Shown here: piece by piece, positions 34,429 to 44,982 of the stretch
Layout: the number at the start of each line of letters is the position of its first letter
Numbering within the stretch: position 1 is the first letter of the stretch
From: Rickettsiaceae bacterium
GTDB taxonomy: Bacteria > Pseudomonadota > Alphaproteobacteria > Rickettsiales > Rickettsiaceae
Reading direction: 5' to 3'
DNA length: 50,228 nt
NCBI GenBank assembly: GCA_023301685.1
Contig: JALZUG010000040.1
Coordinates: 1 to 50,228 of the forward strand
Position numbers and translations under genes: made by a program
The notes under the pieces: generated by a model
Told to the model about the DNA's origin: nothing
What the model saw: only the letters and a program-made list of their open reading frames with translations
Database searches by the model: none

Positions 34429-34459
34429 CAGGGCTTGAGGAGAAATTCCTCAGGTCCTG
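34429..34459 (+). promoter_or_regulatory. Hairpin between tuf and rpsJ
   Basis: cagggcttgagg (34429-34440) pairs with cctcaggtcctg (34448-34459) over 12 positions including two G-T pairs, with loop agaaatt. No T-run follows, so it is not a normal terminator. It may mark an RNA processing site or uncouple tuf from the ribosomal genes. Confidence 0.55.
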
Positions 34460-34524
34460 AACATGAATCAAGTTGATGCCATTTTGTTTGGTATTAACTA
34501 GGCTGTTTAAAATAAAGGTTGATA

Positions 34525-34842
34525 ATGAATAATCAAAAGATAAAGATTAAGCTAAAATCGTTCGATCATCGTTCGCTTGAGCATGCTACAGGTGAAATCG
34601 TTAGTGCAGTTAAGCGTACTGGTGCTGATGTTAATGGTCCAATCCCTCTACCAAGACATATAGAGAGATTTACTGTTATTAGAGGGCCGCACGTTGATAA
34701 AAAGTCAAGAGAGCAGTTCGAGATTAGAACTCAGAAAAGACTAGTGATTATTAATTATCCTACTCCGCAAACCGTTGAAGCTTTAAGGAAAGTAGATTTG
34801 CCAGCCGGTGTTGATGTTGAAATTAAATTGGTAGGTGCTTAA
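34525..34842 (+). CDS. rpsJ: 30S ribosomal protein uS10
   Basis: A 105-residue protein of the 30S head that also acts as NusE in antitermination. RLKSFDHR-like opening ([16 protein letters not shown]) and [20 protein letters not shown] are diagnostic. The start ATG at 34525 is chosen over an upstream TTG at 34519 because AAAGG lies six bases before it. It opens the S10 operon. Confidence 0.97.
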   Translation: MNNQKIKIKLKSFDHRSLEHATGEIVSAVKRTGADVNGPIPLPRHIERFTVIRGPHVDKKSREQFEIRTQKRLVIINYPTPQTVEALRKVDLPAGVDVEIKLVGA

Positions 34843-34844
34843 AG

Positions 34845-35489
34845 ATGAGAACGGGTTTAATCGCAAAAAAATTGGGCATGAGCTCAATGTTTACAGAGCA
34901 AGGTGATAGAATAACTCTTACATTCTTGCAATTAGAAGATCTTCAAGTTGTTGGCCAAAAAACTATAGAAAAAGATGGTTATAATGCTGTTGTTTTGGGT
35001 TCAACGCTTAAAAAGGTTTCAAGAGTTTCAAAATCAATGAAGAAAGTTTTTGCTAACGCGAAAGTTGAGCCAAGACAGATTCTAAAAGAGTTTAGAGTAT
35101 CTGACGGCAATATGTTGGAAGTTGGCGCTGAACTTAAGGCTACTCACTTTGAGTCAGGTCAATATGTTGATGTTTCTGGTAGATCAATTGGTAAAGGTTT
35201 TGCTGGTGTTATGAAGAGGCATAATTTTGCTGGGTTAGAAGCAACTCATGGTGTTTCGATTTCTCACCGTTCGCATGGTTCGACGGGTCAGTGTCAAGAT
35301 CCTGGTAAGGTTTTTAAAGGTAAGAAGATGGCTGGTCACTTAGGTGATGAAAACGTTACTATTCAAAATTTACAGATTGTTGAAGTTGACGCTGAGAAAG
35401 GAATAGTTATAGTTAGCGGTAATGTTCCTGGGTCAAAAGGAAAATACGTGCTTATCAAAGACGCGGTTAAAAAAGCGGTAAATGCTTAA
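34845..35489 (+). CDS. rplC: 50S ribosomal protein uL3
   Basis: A 214-residue early-assembly 50S protein. It begins [15 protein letters not shown], and the central loop [20 protein letters not shown] with [16 protein letters not shown] is the region reaching the peptidyl-transferase centre. It starts two bases after rpsJ. Confidence 0.98.
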   Translation: MRTGLIAKKLGMSSMFTEQGDRITLTFLQLEDLQVVGQKTIEKDGYNAVVLGSTLKKVSRVSKSMKKVFANAKVEPRQILKEFRVSDGNMLEVGAELKATHFESGQYVDVSGRSIGKGFAGVMKRHNFAGLEATHGVSISHRSHGSTGQCQDPGKVFKGKKMAGHLGDENVTIQNLQIVEVDAEKGIVIVSGNVPGSKGKYVLIKDAVKKAVNA

Positions 35490-35523
35490 GATATAAGGAT
35501 TTGAGAGAATTTAGGTAAGAAAT

Positions 35524-36144
35524 ATGAAAGCTGAATTAGTAAGTCTAGAGAAAAAAGTCGTTGGCGAAGTTGCGTTAGATGATTCTATTTTTGGACTAGA
35601 AGAGAGAGTAGATATCATCAAAAGAGTGATAGACTGGCAAAGAGCGAAAGCTAGAAGTGGGTCTCACAGCGTAAAAACTGTTGGTGAGGTTTCTGGTACG
35701 ACAAAAAAGCCATTTAAGCAGAAAGGTACTGGTAACGCAAGGCAGGGTAACGCAAGAGGTGTTCAGCGTCGCGGTGGTGGTGTTGCTCATGGTCCGCAAG
35801 TTAGATCTCATGATATTAAGTTGCAGAAAAAAGTTAGAAAATTAGGTTTAAGACACGCTCTTTCTGTGAAAAAGTCTGAAGGTGCCTTGCATGTTGTCGA
35901 TTCAGTTAGTATGAAGAAGGTAAAGACTTCAGATTTAATTAAATCTCTATCTAATTTTGGTTCAGGCAAGTTTTTTGTTATTGATGGTGATGTCGTAGAT
36001 AATAATTTGAAATTATCAGCAGCATCTGCGTTCAATGCAAACGTGGTTCCGGCTATTGGTGCAAATGTGTATGACATTATTAGTAGTGACCATGTTTTAA
36101 TATCTAAAAATGCATTGACGCTTTTAGAGGAGAGGTTGAAGTAA
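35524..36144 (+). CDS. rplD: 50S ribosomal protein uL4
   Basis: A 206-residue exit-tunnel protein. The extended basic loop (GTTKKPFKQKGTGNARQGN, then RRGGGVAHGPQ) is the tunnel-lining part. In E. coli L4 represses its own operon; no leader of that type was found here. Its stop overlaps the rplW start by one base. Confidence 0.97.
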   Translation: MKAELVSLEKKVVGEVALDDSIFGLEERVDIIKRVIDWQRAKARSGSHSVKTVGEVSGTTKKPFKQKGTGNARQGNARGVQRRGGGVAHGPQVRSHDIKLQKKVRKLGLRHALSVKKSEGALHVVDSVSMKKVKTSDLIKSLSNFGSGKFFVIDGDVVDNNLKLSAASAFNANVVPAIGANVYDIISSDHVLISKNALTLLEERLK

Positions 36145-36440
36145 TGATAGCTAAAAATAAATATGATTTAATTAAAACACCAATTATTACTGAGAAATCT
36201 ACTATTCTTGGTGAGTTTGGTAAGTATGTTTTTGAAGTTTCTCCAAGAGCTGATAAATCTTCAGTAAAGAAAGCAATTGAAGAAATTTTTGGTGTGAAGG
36301 TCGTAAGTGTAAACATTTTAAACCAAAAAGGTAAAGTGAAGAAATTTAGAGGTTTTTTAGGTCGCAGAGCTGATACTAAAAAAGCTGTTGTTACTTTGGA
36401 AAAAGATCAGACAATTGATTTAGCTGGAGGTATTAAATAA
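36144..36440 (+). CDS. rplW: 50S ribosomal protein uL23
   Basis: A 98-residue protein at the tunnel exit, where trigger factor and SRP dock. The motif [20 protein letters not shown] and the [20 protein letters not shown] stretch are typical. Stop and start overlap by a base with both rplD and rplB, indicating translational coupling. Confidence 0.97.
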   Translation: MIAKNKYDLIKTPIITEKSTILGEFGKYVFEVSPRADKSSVKKAIEEIFGVKVVSVNILNQKGKVKKFRGFLGRRADTKKAVVTLEKDQTIDLAGGIK

Positions 36441-37264
36441 TGCCCTTAAAGAAATATAATCCAACTACTCCTTCACAAAGAGGTTTAGTACGTGTTGATA
36501 AAAGTGACTTATGGAAAGGTAAGCCGCATAAAGCTCTTACTAAAGGTCTTACTAAATCAGGTGGTAGAAATAATTTAGGAAGAATGACTTCTCGCCACAG
36601 GGGTGGTGGGCACAAGAGGCTATATAGAATGGTCGATTTTAAAAGAAATAAACTAGATTGCCCAGCGACAATTGAGCGTATTGAATATGATCCAAATAGA
36701 TCAGCTTATATTGCACTGATTAAGTATGATGATGGTGTTTACTCATATATCCTTGCTCCAGCAAAAATGAAAGCTGGTGATAAGGTTGTGTCTGGTCCAG
36801 GTGCTGATATTAGAACTGGTAATTGCTTGCCATTGAAGAATATCCCAGTTGGTACGATAGTGCATAATGTTGAGATGAAGCCTGGTAAGGGTGGTCAGCT
36901 CGCAAGGTCAGCTGGTACATCAGTAAGCCTAGTTGGTAAAGATTCTGGTTATGCGCAAATCAAATTAGCTTCAGGAGAAGTTAGGCTAGTTCCGCTAGAA
37001 TGTATGGCTACAATTGGTACACTATCTAATTCCGATAGAAAAAATACAATAATTGGTAAGGCTGGTAGAAGTAGATGGCTTGGGAAACGTCCTCATGTAA
37101 GAGGTGTTGCGATGAACCCGGTAGATCACCCTCATGGTGGTGGTGAAGGTAAGACTTCAGGTGGACGTCATCCAGTTACACCTTGGGGTAAACCAACTAA
37201 GGGTAAGAAGACTCGTAAGAATAAGCTTACATCTAAATTTATTATAAGAAGAAGAACTAAATAG
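36440..37264 (+). CDS. rplB: 50S ribosomal protein uL2
   Basis: A 274-residue protein needed for subunit joining and peptidyl transfer. [20 protein letters not shown] near the start and the conserved [19 protein letters not shown] segment, containing the universally conserved histidine, are intact. The basic C-terminus ends KFIIRRRTK. Confidence 0.98.
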   Translation: MPLKKYNPTTPSQRGLVRVDKSDLWKGKPHKALTKGLTKSGGRNNLGRMTSRHRGGGHKRLYRMVDFKRNKLDCPATIERIEYDPNRSAYIALIKYDDGVYSYILAPAKMKAGDKVVSGPGADIRTGNCLPLKNIPVGTIVHNVEMKPGKGGQLARSAGTSVSLVGKDSGYAQIKLASGEVRLVPLECMATIGTLSNSDRKNTIIGKAGRSRWLGKRPHVRGVAMNPVDHPHGGGEGKTSGGRHPVTPWGKPTKGKKTRKNKLTSKFIIRRRTK

Positions 37265-37276
37265 TAGGAAAGAATT

Positions 37277-37555
37277 ATGTCACGCTCGGTATGGAAAGGC
37301 CCATTTGTAGATGGCCACTTGCTAAAGAAAGTGCAAAATGCTATGGAAACTAGCAGGAAGGAAGTAATTAAGACTTGGTCGAGAAGATCAACAATACTTC
37401 CAATATTTGTTGGTTATACTTTTGCTGTGCATAATGGTAATAAGTTTATTCCTGTTGCGGTTTCAGAAGAAATGGTAGGTCGTAAACTAGGTGAATTTGC
37501 TCCAACCCGTACCTACTATGGTCATGGTGCAGATAAAAAAGCGAAAAGAAAATAA
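37277..37555 (+). CDS. rpsS: 30S ribosomal protein uS19
   Basis: A 92-residue head protein near the A site. [17 protein letters not shown] and [20 protein letters not shown] and [20 protein letters not shown] match the family fully. Confidence 0.98.
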   Translation: MSRSVWKGPFVDGHLLKKVQNAMETSRKEVIKTWSRRSTILPIFVGYTFAVHNGNKFIPVAVSEEMVGRKLGEFAPTRTYYGHGADKKAKRK

Positions 37556-37569
37556 GGTAATAGGATAAA

Positions 37570-37920
37570 ATGAGTAATTTATTAGCAAAAGCTTCAATTA
37601 TACGCCTTAGAACGAGTGCACAAAAGTTAAACTTAGTTGCAGCATCGATTCGAAATATGAAGGCATCAGATGCATTAGTGCAGCTAACTTTTTCGCCTAA
37701 GCGTATAGCTGTTGACGTTAAAAAATGTTTGCAGTCAGCTATTGCGAATGCTGAAAATAATATGGGGCTTGATATTGATAATTTAGTTGTCACTTCAGCT
37801 ACTGTTGGTAACTCTATTACAATGAAAAGAATAAGAGCAAGAGCTAGGGGTAGAAGCGCTAGAATCAATAAGCCGTTTAGTAATTTGTATATAACAGTAT
37901 CCGAAAGAGAGGAGAAGTAA
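37570..37920 (+). CDS. rplV: 50S ribosomal protein uL22
   Basis: A 116-residue protein whose beta-hairpin lines the exit tunnel. The hairpin [20 protein letters not shown] and the helical [20 protein letters not shown] are seen. It ends one base before the rpsC start. Confidence 0.97.
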   Translation: MSNLLAKASIIRLRTSAQKLNLVAASIRNMKASDALVQLTFSPKRIAVDVKKCLQSAIANAENNMGLDIDNLVVTSATVGNSITMKRIRARARGRSARINKPFSNLYITVSEREEK

Positions 37921-37921
37921 T

Positions 37922-38566
37922 ATGGGACAAAAAGTAAACCCACATGGTTTCAGAGTAGGGCCAACATTATTTAAAGGTTGGGAATCTGTTTTATATGCAG
38001 AGAAAGATTATTCTGAGAAGCTGCTGCAAGATCTTAAGATTAGATCTCTGATTATGAAAAAATATAAGCTTGCTCAAGTGAGTCGTGTTGTGATTCAAAG
38101 ACCAAGTAATAGTATTGTGGTAAACATTCATGCTAAAAAGCCTGGAATGATTATCGGTAAGAGTGGTTCTGATATCGAGAAGCTTAAGAAAGATGTACAA
38201 AAAATTGCTTCAACGGAAGTATTCATCAATATCCATGAAGTTAAGAAACCTGGCATTGATGGAAATATTATTGCACAAACAATTGCTCAGCAACTAGAAA
38301 ACCGCGTTTCTTTTAGAAAAGCCATGAAGACAGCAATTCAGAATAGCTTTAAGCAGGGTGCTAAAGGAATCAAGGTAGCTTGCTCTGGTCGTTTAGGTGG
38401 TGCTGAAATAGCAAGAACTGAATGGTATAGAGAAGGCAGAGTACCACTTCATACGCTTCGTGCTGATATCGATTACGGTACTGCTGAAGCAAATACTACT
38501 TATGGTGTGATTGGTATTAAAGTTTGGGTTTATAAAGGCGATTTTGGCCAGAAAAACAGAAGATAA
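37922..38566 (+). CDS. rpsC: 30S ribosomal protein uS3
   Basis: A 214-residue mRNA-entry protein with a KH domain ([20 protein letters not shown]). [13 protein letters not shown] opens it, and [20 protein letters not shown] with [20 protein letters not shown] closes the C-terminal domain. Confidence 0.98.
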   Translation: MGQKVNPHGFRVGPTLFKGWESVLYAEKDYSEKLLQDLKIRSLIMKKYKLAQVSRVVIQRPSNSIVVNIHAKKPGMIIGKSGSDIEKLKKDVQKIASTEVFINIHEVKKPGIDGNIIAQTIAQQLENRVSFRKAMKTAIQNSFKQGAKGIKVACSGRLGGAEIARTEWYREGRVPLHTLRADIDYGTAEANTTYGVIGIKVWVYKGDFGQKNRR

Positions 38567-38595
38567 TTTGTAATTTAATTTAGTGGATATAGAAA

Positions 38596-39006
38596 ATGCT
38601 AGCTCCAAAAAAGCAAAAATTTAGAAAAGCTCATAAAGGAAGAGTTGCTTCAAAGTCTAAAGCTGGAACAATGCTTAGCTTTGGTTCTTTCGGCTTAAAA
38701 TCAATCGATGGTCTTCGCGTAACAGCAAGACAAATTGAAGCAGCTCGTCGCGCAGCTGTTAGGCATATGAAAAGACAAGGAAGATTCTTTATCAGAATAT
38801 TCCCTGATTTGCCTGTTTCTAAAAAGCCTAATGAAGTGCGTATGGGTAAAGGTAAAGGATCTCCAGAATATTTTGCTGTGAGAGTTTCACCTGGAAGAAT
38901 TATGTTTGAGATTGAAGGTGTAGGCGAGGATGTAGCAAGAGCTGCTCTTGAGCTTGCGGCTGCTAAATTACCGGTAAGAACTAAAATAGTACAGAGATAT
39001 GAGTAA
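38596..39006 (+). CDS. rplP: 50S ribosomal protein uL16
   Basis: A 136-residue protein that positions A-site t[34 protein letters not shown] and [20 protein letters not shown] match the family. It overlaps rpmC by eight bases. Confidence 0.98.
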   Translation: MLAPKKQKFRKAHKGRVASKSKAGTMLSFGSFGLKSIDGLRVTARQIEAARRAAVRHMKRQGRFFIRIFPDLPVSKKPNEVRMGKGKGSPEYFAVRVSPGRIMFEIEGVGEDVARAALELAAAKLPVRTKIVQRYE

Positions 39007-39217
39007 GAAGAGTAAGTCAGAATTTACATCAGAGGCGTTAGCAGGTCTTAGCGTTGAAAAGTTAGTTGAAAAGTCTGCTTTTTTAAAGAAAGAGCTTTTT
39101 AATTTGAGATTTCAGAAAACTTTAGGCGAACTTACTAACACAAGCAGATTTGCTAAAGTTAGAAAAGATATAGCGAGAGTGAATACTGAATTAAATAAAA
39201 GAAAAGCTGGAGTATAA
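38999..39217 (+). CDS. rpmC: 50S ribosomal protein uL29
   Basis: A 72-residue helical protein near the tunnel exit. The signature [20 protein letters not shown] and [19 protein letters not shown] are present. The N-terminal dozen residues ([12 protein letters not shown]) are a little longer than usual. Confidence 0.95.
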   Translation: MSKKSKSEFTSEALAGLSVEKLVEKSAFLKKELFNLRFQKTLGELTNTSRFAKVRKDIARVNTELNKRKAGV

Positions 39218-39222
39218 GTCAA

Positions 39223-39453
39223 ATGCCTAAAAGAATTTTACAAGGCACTGTGACAAGTGCAAAAAATGATAAAACTGTTTCTGTAAAGGTTGAAAGAACA
39301 TTCAGACATCCTTTATATAAAAAGACAGTAAGAAAGTCTGCGAAATATGCAGCACACGATGCTAATGGCAAGTGTAAAGTAGGTGATAAGGTAAGAATTC
39401 AGGAATGTAGACCAATGTCCAAGACTAAATCTTGGATGGTAATCGAAGATTAA
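39223..39453 (+). CDS. rpsQ: 30S ribosomal protein uS17
   Basis: A 76-residue OB-fold protein binding 16S r[43 protein letters not shown] and [17 protein letters not shown] are diagnostic. It ends what is the S10 operon in E. coli, and a promoter-like sequence follows its stop. Confidence 0.97.
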   Translation: MPKRILQGTVTSAKNDKTVSVKVERTFRHPLYKKTVRKSAKYAAHDANGKCKVGDKVRIQECRPMSKTKSWMVIED

Positions 39454-39457
39454 GTCG

Positions 39458-39485
39458 TTGACTTTTTCATTAATTTCTGTATGTT
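39458..39485 (+). promoter_or_regulatory. Putative internal promoter before rplN (spc operon)
   Basis: TTGACT (39458-39463) and TATGTT (39480-39485) are 16 bases apart in the 73-base gap between rpsQ and rplN, by far the largest gap in this part of the cluster. It corresponds to the spc promoter position of E. coli. The string TTGACTTTTTC also occurs at 9765. Confidence 0.5.
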
Positions 39486-39526
39486 ATCCTTTGTTTAATA
39501 TTGTATATATTTGGAAGATATAAATT

Positions 39527-39895
39527 ATGATTCAGATGCAGACCATCCTTAAGGTAGCAGATAATTCAGGTGCTAAAAAAGTGATGTGTATAAAGGTGCT
39601 TGGCGGTTCTGGTTGCATGATTGCTGGTTGTGGCGATGTAATAGTTGTTTCAATAAAATCTGCAATTCCTGGCGGTAAAGTTAAGAAAGGTGAGGTTCAC
39701 AGAGCTCTTATCGTTCGTACTAGGAAAGAGATAAAAAGACCTGATGGGAGTACAATTCAGTTTGATTCAAACTCGGTTGTATTAATTAACAAACAAAATG
39801 AACCAATTGGTTCTAGAGTGTTCGGTCCTGTTCCAAGAGAGCTTCGTGGAAAAGGATTTATGAAAATAATTTCTCTTGCTGAAGAGGTGATTTAA
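39527..39895 (+). CDS. rplN: 50S ribosomal protein uL14
   Basis: A 122-residue protein at the subunit interface. [37 protein letters not shown] and [13 protein letters not shown] are the family marks. It ends directly against rplX. Confidence 0.98.
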   Translation: MIQMQTILKVADNSGAKKVMCIKVLGGSGCMIAGCGDVIVVSIKSAIPGGKVKKGEVHRALIVRTRKEIKRPDGSTIQFDSNSVVLINKQNEPIGSRVFGPVPRELRGKGFMKIISLAEEVI

Positions 39896-40228
39896 ATGCA
39901 TAAGCTAAAAATAAAAAAAGGTGATAAGGTTCAAGTTGTAACTGGTAAAAACAAAGGTAAAGTTGGTGATGTCATTAAGGTATTTCCATCAGAAAACAGA
40001 GTTGTAGTATCAGGAGTAAATTTAGCTAAAAAGCACACAAAACCAAGCCAAACTAGCGAAGGTGGTATTATTCAGAAGGAACTGCCGATTCATGTTTCAA
40101 ATGTGAGTCATGTAGATCCAAAAACTAATGAGATCACTAAAGTTGGCTATAAAACGCTTGAAGATGGTAAGAAAGTCAGGGTTGCCAAAAAATCAGGTGA
40201 AATAATTTCTAAAGAAGGTAAGAAGTAA
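39896..40228 (+). CDS. rplX: 50S ribosomal protein uL24
   Basis: A 110-residue assembly initiator with a KOW motif, [33 protein letters not shown] and the [11 protein letters not shown] stretch agree with bacterial L24. Its stop overlaps the rplE start by one base. Confidence 0.97.
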   Translation: MHKLKIKKGDKVQVVTGKNKGKVGDVIKVFPSENRVVVSGVNLAKKHTKPSQTSEGGIIQKELPIHVSNVSHVDPKTNEITKVGYKTLEDGKKVRVAKKSGEIISKEGKK

Positions 40229-40770
40229 TGTTGTCACGATTTAAAGATCTTTATAATAAGCAAATTATAAAAAGCTTACAAGATCAGTTTAAGTATTCAA
40301 ATAAGCACCAGATGCCGAAGTTAGTAAAGGTTGTTGTTAATATGGGTGTTGGTGATGCAGTTTCAGATTCAAAAGTGATAAATCATGCAATTAATGACAT
40401 GACATCAATCACAGGTCAAAAGCCTTATACGACTTACGCTAAGAAATCCATTGCAACATTTAAGCTACGTGAAGGTATGAAGCTTGGTTGTAAAGTGACT
40501 CTTAGAAGGGATAGGATGTATGAATTCCTTGAAAGACTTGTTATTGTTGCGCTTCCAAGGGTAAAAGAATTCAGAGGTTTGTCAGTCAAGAGTTTTGATG
40601 GTAGAGGTAATATTACTTTTGGTATTAAGGAGCAAATAGTATTTCCTGAAATCAACTACGATAAGATTGATAAGATACGCGGTATGGATATTACTATTGT
40701 TACTACTGCAAAAACAGATGAAGAAGCAAAAGCCTTATTATCAGGTTTTGACCTTCCATTCTATAATTAA
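40228..40770 (+). CDS. rplE: 50S ribosomal protein uL5
   Basis: A 180-residue 5S rRNA-binding protein. [40 protein letters not shown] and [20 protein letters not shown] are the conserved blocks. The length is normal. Confidence 0.98.
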   Translation: MLSRFKDLYNKQIIKSLQDQFKYSNKHQMPKLVKVVVNMGVGDAVSDSKVINHAINDMTSITGQKPYTTYAKKSIATFKLREGMKLGCKVTLRRDRMYEFLERLVIVALPRVKEFRGLSVKSFDGRGNITFGIKEQIVFPEINYDKIDKIRGMDITIVTTAKTDEEAKALLSGFDLPFYN

Positions 40771-40792
40771 TTTATAAAAAGAAAGCTACGAT

Positions 40793-41098
40793 ATGGCAAA
40801 AAATGGATCTATACAAAGAAATAACAAGAGAAAGAGACTTGCAAAGTCTTTAGGTAATAAGAGAAAGGCGCTAAAGTCTGCAATTATGAAGAAAAATCTT
40901 CCTTTGGAAGAGAGGTTTGACCTTGTTGTTAAGTTGGCGGAGTTGCCAAGAAATTCTGCTCAAAATAGAGTGAGAAATAGATGTGCATTGACGGGTCGTC
41001 CTAGAGGATATCACCGCAAAATGGGTATATCTCGTAATATGCTTAGAGAGCTGGCTGCACAAGGTTTGCTTCCAGGCGTTATTAAAGCTAGTTGGTAA
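40793..41098 (+). CDS. rpsN: 30S ribosomal protein uS14 (zinc-free type)
   Basis: A 101-residue protein without the CxxC zinc pairs of the short form. [20 protein letters not shown] and [20 protein letters not shown] are typical of the long C-minus type used by proteobacteria. Confidence 0.97.
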   Translation: MAKNGSIQRNNKRKRLAKSLGNKRKALKSAIMKKNLPLEERFDLVVKLAELPRNSAQNRVRNRCALTGRPRGYHRKMGISRNMLRELAAQGLLPGVIKASW

Positions 41099-41127
41099 GA
41101 TAAAAGAATAGATTTAGGTACATTAAC

Positions 41128-41520
41128 ATGACAATGTCAGATAATATAGCAGATATGCTAACAAGAATTAGAAACGGGCAGAAGAGTAGATTACTTTCTG
41201 TAGTTATGCCTGCTTCAAAATTAAAATGTGCAGTCCTTGATGTTTTAGTGAAGGAAGGTTACGTTGCTGGTTATACTAAAGATGATGCAAAAGAGGTCAT
41301 AGATGTTTCTCTAAAGTATTCACGTATAGGAGATCCAGCTATTAGTGAAATTCATAGAGTTTCAAAGCCTGGTAAGAGAATGTATTCTGCAATAGCAGAT
41401 TTATCAGGATATTATAATAATATGGGAATCCACATTCTATCTACACCGCGTGGCGTTATGTCTGATAGAGAAGCTAAAAAGCTTAATGTTGGTGGTGAAG
41501 TAATTTGTAAAGTATTTTAG
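41128..41520 (+). CDS. rpsH: 30S ribosomal protein uS8
   Basis: A 130-residue platform protein. [13 protein letters not shown] at the N-terminus and [20 protein letters not shown] with GGEVICKVF at the end are diagnostic. An ATG six bases downstream (41134) is an alternative start. In E. coli S8 represses the spc operon. Confidence 0.97.
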   Translation: MTMSDNIADMLTRIRNGQKSRLLSVVMPASKLKCAVLDVLVKEGYVAGYTKDDAKEVIDVSLKYSRIGDPAISEIHRVSKPGKRMYSAIADLSGYYNNMGIHILSTPRGVMSDREAKKLNVGGEVICKVF

Positions 41521-41529
41521 AGTATAAGG

Positions 41530-42063
41530 ATGTCAAGAGTAGGTAAGTTACCAGTACAAGTTGCTGATGATATAAAAGTTGAGATTTCAGGTCTTCTTGT
41601 GAAAATCCAAGGACCGAAAGGATCGCTAGAAAAAGAATTTGCTGGTTTCATTGCAATTGAGTATAAAGATTCGCAAATAACAGTAAAGCCTTTGAACGAT
41701 TCTGCAGAAGCAAAAGCGATGTGGGGAACGGCTAGAAGCATTATTAACGGAATGGTTGTTGGTGTTAAGGACGGTTTTAAAGAAGAGCTTGAAGTTAATG
41801 GTGTTGGTTATAGAGCTGCTGTTAAAGGCAAGTATCTAAATCTTACTCTAGGTAAGAGTCACAATACAAAGATAGAAATTCCTGAAGGAATTAAAGTTGA
41901 AACTCCAAAGCAAACAGTAATTATGCTTGAGTCGCATGATAAACATAAGCTTGGTCAGTATGTTGCAACAATCCGTAGTCAAAGACCACCAGAGCCTTAT
42001 AAAGGTAAAGGTATAAGGCGTAAGGGTGAGTACGTACAGAGAAAAGAAGGTAAAAAAGGTTAG
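41530..42063 (+). CDS. rplF: 50S ribosomal protein uL6
   Basis: A 177-residue protein with two repeated alpha/beta domains near the factor-binding site. [34 protein letters not shown] and the C-terminal [20 protein letters not shown] match the family. Confidence 0.98.
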   Translation: MSRVGKLPVQVADDIKVEISGLLVKIQGPKGSLEKEFAGFIAIEYKDSQITVKPLNDSAEAKAMWGTARSIINGMVVGVKDGFKEELEVNGVGYRAAVKGKYLNLTLGKSHNTKIEIPEGIKVETPKQTVIMLESHDKHKLGQYVATIRSQRPPEPYKGKGIRRKGEYVQRKEGKKG

Positions 42064-42076
42064 TTTTAGGTAGAAT

Positions 42077-42433
42077 ATGAGTGCAAATAATCCAGTTTTT
42101 AGAAAAAGAAGAGATAGAGTACGTGTTAAATTAAGAAAGGTTTCTGATAGAAATAGACTTTCTGTATTTAAATCTGGTCGTCATATCTATGCTCAAATTA
42201 TCGATGATTCGACTTCTAAGACTTTAGTGGCTGCATCAACACTTGATAAAGCAATCAGGAGCCCAGCAAAATCTAATTGTAACATTGAGTTTGCAGTTAA
42301 AGTTGGTAAGCTTTTAGCTGATCGTGCTGAAGAGAAGTCAATAAAGCTTGTGGCTTTTGATAAAGGAGGCCATAAATATCACGGTGTTATCAAAGCTCTT
42401 GCTGATGAAGCAAGAAAAAAACTACAATTTTAA
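42077..42433 (+). CDS. rplR: 50S ribosomal protein uL18
   Basis: A 118-residue 5S rRNA-binding protein. RLSVFKSGRHIYAQIIDD and AFDKGGHKYHGVIKALADEA are typical. Confidence 0.97.
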   Translation: MSANNPVFRKRRDRVRVKLRKVSDRNRLSVFKSGRHIYAQIIDDSTSKTLVAASTLDKAIRSPAKSNCNIEFAVKVGKLLADRAEEKSIKLVAFDKGGHKYHGVIKALADEARKKLQF

Positions 42434-42445
42434 TAGAGAAAGCAA

Positions 42446-42967
42446 ATGTCTAAAAATTCCAAAAGCAATGATTTAATAGTTGAAGATTTAGTACACGTTA
42501 ACCGAGTAACGAAGGTTGTAAAAGGTGGACGTAATTTTTCTTTTGCAGCAATTGTAGTTGTCGGTGATGAAAACGGAAAAGTTGGTTATGGTAACGGAAA
42601 AGCAAAAGAAGTTACAGAAGCACGTGCTAAAGCAACAAAAGATGCAAGAGGAAGTATGATTTCTGTTCCTTTATATCAAGGTAGAACAATTCACCATGAT
42701 ATTATAGGTAAAAGTGGTGCAGCTAAGGTGATTTTAAGAAGAGCCGCTCCAGGTACTGGTGTTATTGCTGGAGGTCCACTTAGATCTATTTTTGGTCGTC
42801 TAGGTGTTGAGGATATTGTTGCTAAGTCATTAGGTTCTTCTAATCCTAATGCAATGATTGCGGCAACTTTTGATGCTTTAAAAAATCTTAGATCACCAAA
42901 GAATATTGCTAGTAGAAGGGATAAAAATTTAACTGAACTATCTGTAAATTCAGAAAAATCTGAGTAA
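42446..42967 (+). CDS. rpsE: 30S ribosomal protein uS5
   Basis: A 173-residue fidelity protein. [40 protein letters not shown] and [20 protein letters not shown] are the conserved parts. The last dozen residues ([12 protein letters not shown]) are a short divergent tail. Confidence 0.98.
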   Translation: MSKNSKSNDLIVEDLVHVNRVTKVVKGGRNFSFAAIVVVGDENGKVGYGNGKAKEVTEARAKATKDARGSMISVPLYQGRTIHHDIIGKSGAAKVILRRAAPGTGVIAGGPLRSIFGRLGVEDIVAKSLGSSNPNAMIAATFDALKNLRSPKNIASRRDKNLTELSVNSEKSE

Positions 42968-42994
42968 AAATAATAAGTAAAGATAAATACTGAT

Positions 42995-43210
42995 ATGACT
43001 AAAGAAAAAGCAAAAGCTAAAACTAAAGCAAGCAACCAGATAAAAGTTACTCAAATTGGTAGCTCAATTGGTCGTTGTTCCGATCAAAAAAAGACTTTAG
43101 TTGGTCTTGGTTTAAATAAAATTAGTGCAACGAGAGTGCTTGAAGATACTGCATCTATCAGAGGAATGGTAAAAAAAGTTAGACACTTAGTTAGTGTTGA
43201 GGCTGTATAA
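42995..43210 (+). CDS. rpmD: 50S ribosomal protein uL30
   Basis: A 71-residue protein. [40 protein letters not shown] and [10 protein letters not shown] follow the family. The N-terminus carries about eleven extra residues rich in Lys and Ala ([13 protein letters not shown]). uL30 is lost in some bacteria but kept here. Confidence 0.95.
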   Translation: MTKEKAKAKTKASNQIKVTQIGSSIGRCSDQKKTLVGLGLNKISATRVLEDTASIRGMVKKVRHLVSVEAV

Positions 43211-43227
43211 ATAGAGGAATGAAGGAT

Positions 43228-43677
43228 ATGAAATTAAATACATTATTTAACGTCCCAGGTTCAAGAAAGCCAAGGAAAAGAGTTGGTAGAGGTATCGGTA
43301 GTGGTACAGGTAAAACTTGTGGTAGAGGCGTAAAGGGCCAGAAATCAAGGTCAGGTGTTGCGATTAAGACAGAAGGTGGTCAAATGCCACTTATCAAAAG
43401 ATTACCTAAAAGAGGGTTTAATTGCTCTAAATCTGTAGATTATACAGCAATAAGTGTTGCTGATATTGAAGTGTTAATCAGTTTGAAGCGCGTTGATGCT
43501 ACAAAAAATATTAACAAAGACACTCTAGTATCTATTGGATATATTAAAAGTAATAAAACTCCTGTGAAGCTACTTGGTGGTGTAGAAAAAATTGAACATA
43601 AGCTTACAATTGAACTAGATGCTTGTTCAGCTAGTGCAAAATCCGTTATAGAAACAGCTGGTGGAAAAGTACTTTAA
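43228..43677 (+). CDS. rplO: 50S ribosomal protein uL15
   Basis: A 149-residue late-assembly protein. PGSRKPRKRVGRGIGSGTGK and GRGVKGQKSRSG and GGQMPLIKRLPKRGFN are diagnostic. An ATG at 43219 is in frame, but its GAGGA would touch the start codon. From 43228 the same GAGGA (43214-43218) has nine bases of spacing and gives the usual MKLNTLF start. Confidence 0.97.
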   Translation: MKLNTLFNVPGSRKPRKRVGRGIGSGTGKTCGRGVKGQKSRSGVAIKTEGGQMPLIKRLPKRGFNCSKSVDYTAISVADIEVLISLKRVDATKNINKDTLVSIGYIKSNKTPVKLLGGVEKIEHKLTIELDACSASAKSVIETAGGKVL

Positions 43678-43692
43678 TAAAAGAATATTATA

Positions 43693-44982
43693 ATGCAAAA
43701 ATCAAAAGGCGAACTTAGTAGTAGAATTTTATTCACCCTGGGTGTTTTGGTTGTTTGCAGAGTTGGTTCATTTATTCCTATTCCTGGTATAGATTCTGTT
43801 GCTCTTGCGAGTTTAGCAGAGCGAAGTCAAGGCGGGATACTAGGAATGTTCAATATGCTTTCTGGTGGTTCGCTAGAGCGGATGTCTATCTTTGCTTTGG
43901 CCATCATGCCATATATTACAGCTTCGATTGTAATTCAATTAATGACGATTGCTTATAAACCTCTTGAAGAGATGAAGAAAGATGGCGAAGTTGGTCGCCG
44001 TAAGATAAATCAACTTTCCAGATATTTAACGGTGCTTTTTGCATCGTTTCAGGCTTATGGTGTTACTATTGGTCTTGAATCAACTGTTACACCTCATGGT
44101 CCGGTAGTTATTATTGCGCCTTTAATATTTAAAATTTCGACAATTACTACACTTGTTGTAGGCACCATGTTTTTAATGTGGCTTGGTGAACAAATTTCTG
44201 CTCGCGGTATTGGTAATGGTACATCATTAATTATCTTTATTGGGATTGTTTCTGGTTTGCCTAGTGCTATTATTAGTATGTTTGAATTATCTCGCAAAGG
44301 AGCAATGTCGCCAGTAGTTGTGATGGCTATTTGTGCTGGTGTGATTGCAATGATTATCACGATTATTTATTTTGAACGTGCGCAGCGTAAAGTATTGGTG
44401 CAATATCCAAAACGACAGGTTGGAAACAAGGTTTATGGTGGTGATTCAACTCATATGCCATTAAAGTTAAATACTTCAGGTGTGATTCCGCCTATTTTTG
44501 CAAGCTCCGTGTTGTTATTTCCAACTACAATTTCTGGGTTTTCTGGGAATGATTCAGAACTTATGGGAACAATTTCGCGATATTTAGGTCATGGCAAACC
44601 GCTATTTATACTATCCTATGTAGCCTTAATTGTGTTTTTTAGTTTTTTCTATACTGCAGTAGTGTTTAATTCAGAAGACACTGCTAATAATTTGAGAAAA
44701 AATGGTGCATATGTTCCTGGTAGAAGACCAGGCAAGAATACGGCTGAGTATTTTGATTATTTACTAACACGTTTAACAGTTGTGGGTAGTATGTATCTAT
44801 CAGTTGTTTGTATAGTTCCTGAGCTTTTAATGAATAAATATTCAATGGCTTTTGCTCTTGGTGGAACAAGTTTTTTGATTGTTGTTAACGTTGTCCTTGA
44901 TACCTTCACACAGATCCAGACGCATTTATTTAGCTCTAGGTACGAAGGTTTAGTTAAGAAAATGAGGTTAAAAGACAAATGA
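43693..44982 (+). CDS. secY: Protein translocase subunit SecY
   Basis: A 429-residue channel of the Sec translocon with ten membrane helices. [33 protein letters not shown] (the lateral-gate region), [16 protein letters not shown] and LPLKLN-like [18 protein letters not shown] are landmarks. It overlaps adk by four bases. Confidence 0.98.
   Translation: MQKSKGELSSRILFTLGVLVVCRVGSFIPIPGIDSVALASLAERSQGGILGMFNMLSGGSLERMSIFALAIMPYITASIVIQLMTIAYKPLEEMKKDGEVGRRKINQLSRYLTVLFASFQAYGVTIGLESTVTPHGPVVIIAPLIFKISTITTLVVGTMFLMWLGEQISARGIGNGTSLIIFIGIVSGLPSAIISMFELSRKGAMSPVVVMAICAGVIAMIITIIYFERAQRKVLVQYPKRQVGNKVYGGDSTHMPLKLNTSGVIPPIFASSVLLFPTTISGFSGNDSELMGTISRYLGHGKPLFILSYVALIVFFSFFYTAVVFNSEDTANNLRKNGAYVPGRRPGKNTAEYFDYLLTRLTVVGSMYLSVVCIVPELLMNKYSMAFALGGTSFLIVVNVVLDTFTQIQTHLFSSRYEGLVKKMRLKDK

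Noticed and set aside
35596-36316. Minus-strand frames across rplD and rplW
   Set aside because: Antisense shadows of conserved ribosomal genes.
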